From JAMXLO01 sp963812475 (GTDB lineage: Bacteria > Pseudomonadota > Alphaproteobacteria > Acetobacterales > Acetobacteraceae), in NCBI GenBank assembly GCA_963812475.1, contig CAWEVI010000029.1, forward strand, positions 62,001 through 126,000: a stretch of 64,000 nt of DNA. Direction: 5' to 3'. Numbering within the stretch: position 1 is the stretch's first letter; every line of letters begins with the position of its first letter. Both the position numbers and the translations under genes were made by a program. This document shows positions 52,747 through 64,000 of the stretch, piece after piece. The notes under the pieces were generated by a model that was given only the letters and a program-made list of their open reading frames with translations, searched no databases and was not told where the DNA came from.

Positions 52747-54330
52747 TCACCACTGCGGTGGCCTCACGTCTGGTCCCCTGTCGGCCGGCGAGGGAAGACC
52801 CGGGGTCGGCGGCTGCGGTTGGTCGGCGGGCGGCAGCAGTTTTCCCCAATTTGTCCGGCTGCGCATTTCTTCGCGCGTTGTGGCATTCACGAATTCGTTG
52901 TCCCCGCGTATCTGCCATCCGCCGCCGAGAGCGCGGTAGACCGATGCGAGCCCTTCGGACAGGCTGCCAGACGCGGAAGCCAGGCTGCTCTGCGCCTGGT
53001 AGAGATTTTGCTCCGCGGTCAACACGGTGGTGAAATCCCGCGTTCCCAGCAGGTATTGATCAATTGCGATGCGCAGGGCATTGTTCGCCGCCGCGACGCT
53101 GCGACGCAAAAACTCGACCTGTCGGCGTCCCTGCAAAAATGTGGCGAGGCCATTCTCGACTTCCTGCTGCGCCTTCAGAACAGTATTTTCATATTCAATC
53201 AGCAACGCCTGGAGGCGTGCATCCTGAACCCGCACGTTGTTGGTGATCTGGCCATAGTTGAGAATCGGCCAACTGAAGGAGGGACCAAAGGCAAACTGGA
53301 TGCCTCGTGCGCTGAACACTTCGTTCACACGGTTGGCGCCCGAACTGCCGGCCACCGTACCAAACGCACCGGTCAGGCTGAATGCGGGAAAAAGATCAGC
53401 CTTGGCGATGCCGATTTGGGCGCTCTGGGCAGCGGCCTTGAGTTCGGCGCTGCGAATGTCCGGCCGGCGCCGGATCAGATCCGCGGGAATGCCGACGGCC
53501 ACGTCGGTCGGGGGAACCGGTATGCTCGTGGGTCCCGCGAGCAGGCTGCCGAGCGATTCCGGCGTCATGCCGAGCAACACGCGGAGCGCGTCCTCCCCCT
53601 GCTGCAATTGCGCCGTCAACTGAGGGATCGTGGATTCCGTCTGTGCCAAAACGTTCTCGGCCTGATACACGTCGAGGCCGGTCGCGGTGCCTCCATGGAA
53701 TCGGTCGCGCGCGATGGCAAGTGCTTTCCGTTGTTTGACAACATTGTCCTGCGCAATGTCGATCTGCTGCTGGAGCGTACGGATACCGATATACGTCGTC
53801 GCGACATCGCCCAGCAGGGTCACCAGCACGTCGTCATACGTCGCGATGGACGAAAGATAGGATGCATCCGCCAACTCCACGCCCCGTCGAAACTTGCCCC
53901 AGAAATCCAGCTCCCACGCGATCTGCGTGCCGAGCGAGGCCCGCCAATAGTTCTCCAGCTGGTGCAACGGGTTCGAGGTCGGATCGACCTGGCTGGCCTG
54001 ATTGTAGCCGACATTCGCTCCGATCTGCTGCGTCTGCGGGTAGAAATCGCCGATGGCGACGCCTAGCGTGGCACGCGCTTCGAGCACGCGGGCACCGGCG
54101 GCCATCAGGGTCAGATTCTGCCTATAGGCGATATCGATCAATCGATCGAGCACGGGATCATGGAATACAGTCCACCAATCCTCGTACTCCTGATGGTCGG
54201 ACTGAACAGACGGGTTGCTCGATTCGAGCCATTGTTCGGCGACCGGAGCGGCGGGTTTGGTAAAGTCCGGGCCAACCATGCAACCGGCCAACGAAATTGA
54301 CACTGCAACAACCAATGCCCGGGCACGCAT
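52747..54330 (-). CDS. RND efflux outer membrane lipoprotein (NodT family)
   Basis: 527 residues. Lipobox SLAGC with lipidated Cys17, then MVGPDFTKPAAPV, the typical start of NodT/OprM proteins. Two TolC-type repeats (for example NLTLMAAGARVLEARATLG and KADLFPAFSLTGAFG) and AQIGIAKADLFP are present. The tail beyond GGGW (about 50 residues, Pro-rich) is longer than usual. It exports the pump's substrates across the outer membrane. The ATG at 54330 is chosen so that the lipobox is N-terminal; earlier codons add 80 residues without a signal. Confidence 0.9.
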   Translation of the reverse strand: MRARALVVAVSISLAGCMVGPDFTKPAAPVAEQWLESSNPSVQSDHQEYEDWWTVFHDPVLDRLIDIAYRQNLTLMAAGARVLEARATLGVAIGDFYPQTQQIGANVGYNQASQVDPTSNPLHQLENYWRASLGTQIAWELDFWGKFRRGVELADASYLSSIATYDDVLVTLLGDVATTYIGIRTLQQQIDIAQDNVVKQRKALAIARDRFHGGTATGLDVYQAENVLAQTESTIPQLTAQLQQGEDALRVLLGMTPESLGSLLAGPTSIPVPPTDVAVGIPADLIRRRPDIRSAELKAAAQSAQIGIAKADLFPAFSLTGAFGTVAGSSGANRVNEVFSARGIQFAFGPSFSWPILNYGQITNNVRVQDARLQALLIEYENTVLKAQQEVENGLATFLQGRRQVEFLRRSVAAANNALRIAIDQYLLGTRDFTTVLTAEQNLYQAQSSLASASGSLSEGLASVYRALGGGWQIRGDNEFVNATTREEMRSRTNWGKLLPPADQPQPPTPGLPSPADRGPDVRPPQW

Positions 54331-54812
54331 GACTGGCGCACGACCGCCGGCGTCGGCGGCAGCGCGTGGACCCGAAGGGATCGGCAATGGTCCTCCAGCC
54401 AGACCGCCGCAGGCGCCGATCACAACGGTAACTCGATCGGATCGACTGGACACACAGCAGTTGCGCATTGCTTCAGGGGTCGTCGCATTTGAGCTCCTCG
54501 GCACGGCGCACGCTCGTTGGACCTTGGCGCCCGGCAAGCAATGACAGAACCTTGCAGTTCCTCCGCGCATTGATCCAGGTCAGTCCGGCTCCAAGTTTGG
54601 TTTTCATGCGGCAAGGGCCCAGGCAGGACCGGCGAATCGATGAGTCTACTGCCACTCACATTGTCACTTGTTCCGCAATCATGCAAAGCGGTTTATCCCA
54701 TGAATTGCCGAATTCGAATGGACATGTGTGCACAGGATGATCAAGAATGATCTTGGTCGAGATTTCGCGGCACGCCGTGCCGCGTGCTCTTCCTGCGAAA
54801 CGGGAGCCAACG
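54331..54812. other. Divergent intergenic region upstream of the efflux operon
   Basis: 482 bases between the minus-strand efflux operon and the plus-strand secreted-protein gene. No convincing gene. It should carry both promoters and any efflux operator, but I cannot fix -35/-10 boxes or a clear dyad. Confidence 0.45.
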
Positions 54813-55439
54813 ATGCCGCAGCGTTACCTCGGTGGTGGGGCGATTGTTGCCATCTGCGCCGCGTTTGCGACGATTGGGGTCGGGCAGGCGTACGCGATGG
54901 ATAGCTGCGCCGGAAAGTACTCGGCGGCGTTGTTGCATCCGCTGGCGGAGCCAGCGGTGGTCGCCCTTGATCTGCACGACAGTTCGGATGTCAACGTTGC
55001 ACTCGGCAGCGCCTTCACCAACGGGATGCGCGAAGCAGGGCAGGCGGTATCAGGCACACCGACGGTCAAGCTCACCCTGAGCTATCAGGTCATCGGACAG
55101 GGTGGCGGCGACGCGGGTGGCGGCGGGTTGAATCAGGGGGGCGGAGGACAAACCGGCTGGTCAAACTGGTCGGGTGGCGGAGCGGCGGCACTCCAGGGCG
55201 GCCAGACCCTGGCGCTGCCGGATTTTCCCCGCTACGACGCCTTCTCGGCACAACAGCCGGTGCAGTCGGCGCTGTTGGTGTTGCGGGTGGAGGCACGCAA
55301 CACGCGTGACAACACCCTCGACTGGATCGCGTCGGTTCAATGCACAATGCAAGGCACCGACAACCAGACCTTGGCATACCAACTCGGATATCTGATCGGT
55401 GGCGTGATCGGCAAGCGACGGGACGATACGCCGCTATGA
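54813..55439 (+). CDS. Hypothetical secreted protein with Gly-rich segment
   Basis: 208 residues with a Sec signal peptide (1-28, cleavage QAYA|MDS). The mature part has LLHPLAEPAVVALDLHDSSDVN, TVKLTLSYQVIGQ, then a Gly-rich stretch (~95-123), and a C-terminal VLRVEARNTRDNTLDWIASVQC. Two Cys residues (Cys32 and one near the end) could form a disulfide. I do not recognise a family. It is divergent from the efflux operon and convergent with the next unknown gene. Confidence 0.6.
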   Translation: MPQRYLGGGAIVAICAAFATIGVGQAYAMDSCAGKYSAALLHPLAEPAVVALDLHDSSDVNVALGSAFTNGMREAGQAVSGTPTVKLTLSYQVIGQGGGDAGGGGLNQGGGGQTGWSNWSGGGAAALQGGQTLALPDFPRYDAFSAQQPVQSALLVLRVEARNTRDNTLDWIASVQCTMQGTDNQTLAYQLGYLIGGVIGKRRDDTPL

Positions 55440-55465
55440 CAATGGACGGCCGCTTACGGGCAGGT

Positions 55466-56722
55466 TCAGTCGAGTAACGGAAGCTGCCCGCCGCATCGCT
55501 GCGTGAGTGTCAGCCCCAGTGCCTTCAGGCCGGCTTCAGCGCGCGGGGACGCATCGCCCGTCATCCATATCTCGGGGCCGCGGGGCTTCAATCCGGACAA
55601 ACTCCGCGTCACACCGCTGCTGCGCTCGGTCCATAGCAGTCGATCGATCGGCAGCAATAGCGCCATCGAACCGCTGACCGTGGTGACAACGGGCAGATTG
55701 AGGACAATCGCGATCTGGCGCACCGGGGCGATCTTGGCGCTGTAGCCCACGATCAGTTCCGCCATCTGCTGGAACAGCAATGCAGCGTCTTCGGTATCGG
55801 CGCCGCTGGCGAAGGCGATGAACTGGGCGCGTCCCGGAATACCGCCCAGTGCCGTCATGCTGGTAATGATGATCGTCTGATGGCGTGGCGAGAGGATCCG
55901 GTTCTGCAGCAGGCCGTTTGCGATCGCATCGGGCACCTGCATTTGTCGCAGCTGGTCGCGGTTGTGCCTGGACAGCTCGCTCGGGGGCGTCGATTCGACC
56001 AGGTTGCGGGCCTGCTCCAGAATCCGCACGTTGCTGGCGACCTGCAGGGCGAGTGCCCCGGTCGCAAGCGACGGTGCGCCGAGGGTCAGATTGCCGGCAG
56101 CCGATGCCCAGGCCAGACGGTTCAGATCCTTCTGCAGCGTCTCGTTGCTGGAGTAAACGTCCACGCCGAGCTTCGCCGCGAGCTCCCGCTTGTAACCTGA
56201 AACAGCGAGTATCTGCTTGGCAGGATCGTCCTCGTATTGGCTGCGGCCAGAGCGCCGTATCTGCTCCGAGGCGCGGTCGAAGATGCTGCTGATGCCTTCA
56301 GGGATGGCGGACAACGTGCCAACGGGGTCATCGATCAGGTTCTTGGCGCTTCTGAACGCGGATTTGCCGGCTTCCGCCGCCGCCTTCTTGAACGCATCGG
56401 TTTCCTGCATCGCCTTGAGTTGCGCTATGGCCGCAATCTCGCGGATCAGCCGCCGCAGCCTGACATCGCTGGGCGCGACAAAGGGGCCGTAGTCGGAGGT
56501 GACCGTATAGCGGTTGAGATAGGCGAATGTAGTGACGGTTGGGCCAAGCTCGTAGTGGGGTCCGTGCAGCAGATCACCGGTGACAACGGACTCGGTCGGC
56601 CGGATTTCCGGCTGCTCGTCCCAATCCGGCTGTGCGAATGCGCGCGAGGCGTGCAGGGCCCATATTGCGGGTCCGGCGGCAGCGAGAAGTGCACGCCGCG
56701 TTGCTGGCGCGCCGGGACCCAT
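55466..56722 (-). CDS. Hypothetical exported protein with possible Tat signal
   Basis: 418 residues from the ATG at 56722. The N-terminus has TRRALLAAAGPAIWALHASRAFAQ, a twin-arginine-like leader with cleavage after AFA. The mature part is mostly helical: LIREIAAIAQLKAMQETDAFKKAAAEAGKSAFRSA, and a hydrophobic stretch IAIVLNLPVVTTVSGSMALLLP. It has no catalytic motif I recognise. Longer starts (56809, 56923) would add up to 67 residues; none has a clear ribosome site. Its function is unknown. Confidence 0.6.
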   Translation of the reverse strand: MGPGAPATRRALLAAAGPAIWALHASRAFAQPDWDEQPEIRPTESVVTGDLLHGPHYELGPTVTTFAYLNRYTVTSDYGPFVAPSDVRLRRLIREIAAIAQLKAMQETDAFKKAAAEAGKSAFRSAKNLIDDPVGTLSAIPEGISSIFDRASEQIRRSGRSQYEDDPAKQILAVSGYKRELAAKLGVDVYSSNETLQKDLNRLAWASAAGNLTLGAPSLATGALALQVASNVRILEQARNLVESTPPSELSRHNRDQLRQMQVPDAIANGLLQNRILSPRHQTIIITSMTALGGIPGRAQFIAFASGADTEDAALLFQQMAELIVGYSAKIAPVRQIAIVLNLPVVTTVSGSMALLLPIDRLLWTERSSGVTRSLSGLKPRGPEIWMTGDASPRAEAGLKALGLTLTQRCGGQLPLLD

Positions 56723-56903
56723 TGGATTCAAGGCACGTGGAGGACTTTGTTTTAGAGTTCTGACGATAGGGACAGGCGCGTCGCTTTCGGCTGGCGGCGT
56801 TCGAACCATTTTTTGTACAAAACGGGCATGTATGCTCACCAGCATGTGGAGAAGTATAGCGGGCAACGCGAGCCGAGTGATGTGACGGCGCCGCATCCGG
56901 GCG

Positions 56904-57635
56904 TCACTGCAACGGCCGATCAAAATGCGGCACGGTCGCGTGTGCTGATCGGTCCCTCAACAATTGGTCGATCCATGCGGCGATCGCATTGAGTACTTCG
57001 CCTCTGATCTCCGCAACGGGTGGCGCGGCGCGTCCTACGACGTGAAATGAGTGATCCGCGCCGGCAAATAGTTTCAGTGTTGCCTGTGGTCCCAGATTTT
57101 CGACCAGCGGTGCAAGCAGCGACAGGTCCGCCAGCGCGTCGCGGGTTCCCTGCAAGAACAGCATCGGGACCTGCACATCGAAAAGGTGTTGCGCGCGATC
57201 GTTTGATGGCTTCTTGGCCGGGTGAAGGGGAAAGCCAAGAAAAACCAGACCGCGGACATCGACAAGCGGAGCAATCGCCTGCGCCTGCGATGTCATGCGC
57301 CCGCCAAAGGACTTGCCGCCCGCGACAAGCAGAAGCTCCGGAACGAGCCGCACGGCCTCGGCAATCGCCGCGCGCACGGTTGCATGGGCGAGCCTCGGAG
57401 CATCCGGTCGCTTCGAGCCTTGCTCCATGTATGGAAACTGATAGCGCAGCGTGGCGATACCCCGTTCGCCAAGCCCGGCTGCGACCGCTGCCATGAATGG
57501 ATGGGCCATGCCGGCCCCCGCGCCATGCGCGAGCACGTAGCAGGCCCGCGCCCGCCGAGGTACTTCCAAAAGGCCGGAGACGACGTGCGTGTCGTCGATG
57601 CGGATCGTGATGTGGCCTGCATCCGCGGGACGCAT
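56904..57635 (-). CDS. Alpha/beta hydrolase (dienelactone hydrolase-like)
   Basis: 243 residues. VLAHGAGAGMAHPFMAAVA (oxyanion region), nucleophile elbow GGKSFGGRM, acid in QGTRDALADLS and catalytic His in GADHSFHV. It resembles the KANL3/Tex30-like alpha/beta hydrolases of bacteria; substrate unknown. The ATG at 57635 sits eight bases after the NHL propeller gene on the same strand, so the two are likely co-transcribed. Confidence 0.85.
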   Translation of the reverse strand: MRPADAGHITIRIDDTHVVSGLLEVPRRARACYVLAHGAGAGMAHPFMAAVAAGLGERGIATLRYQFPYMEQGSKRPDAPRLAHATVRAAIAEAVRLVPELLLVAGGKSFGGRMTSQAQAIAPLVDVRGLVFLGFPLHPAKKPSNDRAQHLFDVQVPMLFLQGTRDALADLSLLAPLVENLGPQATLKLFAGADHSFHVVGRAAPPVAEIRGEVLNAIAAWIDQLLRDRSAHATVPHFDRPLQ

Positions 57636-57643
57636 GTCGAGCG

Positions 57644-58612
57644 CTACTCGACCTTTACCAGCTTCTGAAGACTGCGCAGATTGGCAGGCCGTGGCTGTCC
57701 AGGAAACAGCGATGGCCACGATGCGACCGACACCTCACCCACATAGATGTCGCCGCGTGAGTCCACCGCGATCCCGTGCGGCGACATGAACTGCCCCGGC
57801 TCCTGGCCATGCGGGTTTTCCTCGGAGCCAAGGCGTGCCAGCAGCTTGCCGGTGTTGGAAAGGATGCTGACGCGCGGTCCCAGATTGGGGAACCCGCGAT
57901 TGGACGCCAGATAGGGACCGACCTCGCCGATGAAGCACAGCGGACACGTGCCCGTCGTCATGTGCAGCGCACTCGGCCGGTGCACGACGTTGCTCCATGC
58001 GGTCTCGAATTTGCCGTTGCCGTCGAACACCTGCACGCGGTGGTTCTCGCGGTCCGCGACGTAGACCCAGCCGTCGGCATCGCAATGGACGTTGTGCGGC
58101 AGATTGAACTCGCCCTCGCCGATGCCGCACTTGCCCCACGAGGAGATGTATTTTCCGTCGGGCGTGTATCTGTGGACCTGGGCGTTGCCGTAGCCGTCGG
58201 TGACGTAGATCTCGCCTTTCGGCGACAGCGCGGTATGGGTGCAGCGGCAGAACGGCTGCCCGCTCATGAATGGCGCCGGCTTGCCGGGCGTGCCGATGGT
58301 CATCAGCACCTTGCCGTCGAGTGTGCATTTCCGCACGCAATGGGCGCCGTCGTCGGTGCAGAAGATCGTGTCGTCGGGCGCCATGTGCACGCCGTGGGCG
58401 CGCGGGAACATGCCTTCGCCCCACGACCGCAGGAAATTGCCGTCGCGGTCGAACACGATCATCGGATGTTCGCCGCGATTGAACGCATAGACATTGTCGT
58501 TGCGGTCAACCCCGACCGCGGCGACCTCATGGAACGACCACCCGTCCGGGAGCTTCCCCCAGCCTTCCTCGACCCGATACCTGAATTCGCCGGCCCCCAG
58601 AATGACGGACAT
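57644..58612 (-). CDS. NHL-repeat beta-propeller protein
   Basis: 322 residues built of NHL-type repeats (VAAVGVDRNDNVYAFNRGEHP, HGVHMAPDDTIFCTDDGAHCVRK, HNVHCDADGWVYVADRENHRVQVFD, HGIAVDSRGDIYVGEV). Such proteins are often annotated as peptidylglycine alpha-amidating-lyase-like, but catalysis is unproven. No signal peptide; start at ATG 58612 with GGGGAAG upstream. It precedes an alpha/beta hydrolase and is divergent from lhr. Confidence 0.87.
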   Translation of the reverse strand: MSVILGAGEFRYRVEEGWGKLPDGWSFHEVAAVGVDRNDNVYAFNRGEHPMIVFDRDGNFLRSWGEGMFPRAHGVHMAPDDTIFCTDDGAHCVRKCTLDGKVLMTIGTPGKPAPFMSGQPFCRCTHTALSPKGEIYVTDGYGNAQVHRYTPDGKYISSWGKCGIGEGEFNLPHNVHCDADGWVYVADRENHRVQVFDGNGKFETAWSNVVHRPSALHMTTGTCPLCFIGEVGPYLASNRGFPNLGPRVSILSNTGKLLARLGSEENPHGQEPGQFMSPHGIAVDSRGDIYVGEVSVASWPSLFPGQPRPANLRSLQKLVKVE

Positions 58613-58762
58613 GTCGCTTCCCCATATTGCCTGGACGCATCCAGGCACCAAATGGGGAGACCGATCAACCCGTACGGCCGGTTAGGCGGCCATGTGTCGG
58701 TCGGATTTGTCTCGGCCACACCAGGTGGGCTCTAACCTGCCGATCATTCTGTCGTATCGTCC

Positions 58763-63076
<4,314 letters not shown>

Positions 63077-63107
63077 TCCGTCGGTAAAATGGCGATGACT
63101 GCACGGC

Positions 63108-64000
63108 TCAGGAGACTGCCTGCGCAGATTCACTGGAAATGTCGAGTTGATCATGTGCCAGCGCCGCAGCCTGCGGCGTCAGGACCGCGAAAGTCCGCTG
63201 CAGGTGTAGTGGCGCCGCCGCCAGCAGATGTCCAGCACCGGCAACAAGCGCCAGGACAAGCGCCGCAGCAGCCATGAAGTAGAACACGCCGTCGATGCCG
63301 AAGCGCGCCATGAGAATCGCGCCAATGAGCGGTCCCAGCACCGAACCGAAGCCGCTCACCAGGATGAGGCGGCCGCTTACCGCGACGACCCGGTCGGCCG
63401 GCATGCGATCGTGTGCATGGGCTACGCAGACCGGGTAAAGGGTCGACATGAAACCGCCGAGCAAGGCGGCGGCGGGCAACACCACCGGCGGGGAATGCGG
63501 CAGCAGAATCAGAAGGACCGCGACGGCGGCGAAGCCAACGCCAAGCGCGGCCAGCACGATCCGCCGGTCGAAGCGGTCCGACAGCCGGCCGACCGGAATT
63601 TGGAATGCCAGGCCGCCGAGAACGGCCACCAGCATGAACAGAGCGATGGTGGAGCGTTCGATGCCCTCGCCCTGCATCCACGCAGGAACAAGCGCATAGA
63701 ATGCGCCCGCGACAAGCCCGCTCAGCACACATCCGACGACGGCAACGGGCGCCGCGCGGGATAGCTGGCCGTAGGGCAGTTTCGCAGCAGCACTGATTCG
63801 GGGAGGTTCGGCGCGGGCCGTGCTCACCACGACCAGCGCCAGCGCGAACAGGGCGACGATGGCGTTGAACGGCGCCGCCAATTCGACATCGGCCCAGCTG
63901 ATCAGGAGTTGCCCAGCGGCAAGGGCCAGGAAGGTGCCCACCATGTAGATGGCAAAGACCCGTCCGCGCTCCGATGGCGCGGCCTTTGCGTTGAGCCAGC
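63108..64000 (-). CDS. MFS transporter (partial)
   Basis: The C-terminal ~297 residues are present; the N-terminus lies beyond the window. About eight membrane helices, with the MFS loop GRLSDRFDRRIVL and a central basic loop (AEPPRISAAAKLP). A PVCVAHAHDRMPADRVVAVSGRLILVSGFGSVLGPLIGA segment recalls YcaD-like members of the family. The substrate is unknown. It is convergent with lhr, 31 bases away. Confidence 0.85.
   Translation of the reverse strand, partial: WLNAKAAPSERGRVFAIYMVGTFLALAAGQLLISWADVELAAPFNAIVALFALALVVVSTARAEPPRISAAAKLPYGQLSRAAPVAVVGCVLSGLVAGAFYALVPAWMQGEGIERSTIALFMLVAVLGGLAFQIPVGRLSDRFDRRIVLAALGVGFAAVAVLLILLPHSPPVVLPAAALLGGFMSTLYPVCVAHAHDRMPADRVVAVSGRLILVSGFGSVLGPLIGAILMARFGIDGVFYFMAAAALVLALVAGAGHLLAAAPLHLQRTFAVLTPQAAALAHDQLDISSESAQAVS

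Noticed and set aside
54741..54977. Short ORF antisense to the secreted protein
   Set aside because: Basic, low-complexity translation overlapping a real signal peptide; a shadow.

Overview
The window is a GC-rich, densely packed chromosomal segment with short gaps and many ATGA-type stop/start overlaps. Gene content and order point to an alphaproteobacterium: amgK-murU-addB-addA-trxA, aroQ-accB-accC, pstSCAB-phoU-phoB, and an acetoacetyl-CoA reductase of the PHB pathway. Rhodospirillales/Acetobacteraceae is my best guess, but I am confident only to class. I saw no rRNA, tRNA, CRISPR array, transposase or prophage gene. Nearly all genes are chromosomal housekeeping, metabolic or transport genes.

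Layout. 1-7.8 kb: cell-wall sugar recycling (amgK end, murU), then the AddAB recombination nuclease and thioredoxin. 7.8-13.3 kb: a frameshifted dienelactone hydrolase, two small membrane proteins, a PLP decarboxylase, a YihY-type membrane protein and a methyltransferase with a regulatory domain. 13.4-17.5 kb: thiSG, a sugar O-acetyltransferase, aroQ and accBC. 17.5-18.9 kb: a secreted one-heme cytochrome fused to a probable beta-barrel, resembling Cyc2-type cytochrome-porins. 19.3-22.3 kb: enoyl-CoA hydratase, CaiB-type CoA-transferase and a luciferase-like oxidoreductase. 22.4-25.1 kb: glycogen genes glgC and glgA (glgA frameshifted). 25.1-29.8 kb: an M20 amidohydrolase, copper genes copC/copD, a thioesterase and an atypical SDR. 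29.8-37.4 kb: the phosphate block pstSCAB-phoU-phoB with a three-unit Pho-box-like site, followed by a secreted phosphoesterase. 37.5-42.4 kb: an acyl-CoA dehydrogenase coupled to an orphan SucC-like ATP-grasp protein, phaB, a TauD-type dioxygenase and thpR. 42.4-46.4 kb: tesA divergent from a ybbA/ybbP-type ABC exporter (permease frameshifted). 46.5-48.1 kb: a Bax-inhibitor-1 family protein and an unrecognised protein. 48.2-54.3 kb: a complete RND efflux operon. 54.8-58.6 kb: two unrecognised exported proteins, an alpha/beta hydrolase and an NHL propeller. 58.8-64 kb: a large Lhr helicase and the end of an MFS transporter.

Two themes cross the window. First, four genes (addB, a dienelactone hydrolase, glgA and the ABC permease) each carry one single-base indel, with intact family sequence on both sides. 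Each indel can be placed at or next to a short G run. This suggests base-calling or assembly error, or very recent mutation. Second, palindromic repeats are scattered between genes, and two lie in frame inside protein-coding genes (addA N-terminus, ABC permease), adding proline/glycine/arginine-rich peptides. The most unusual single protein is the cytochrome-barrel fusion.
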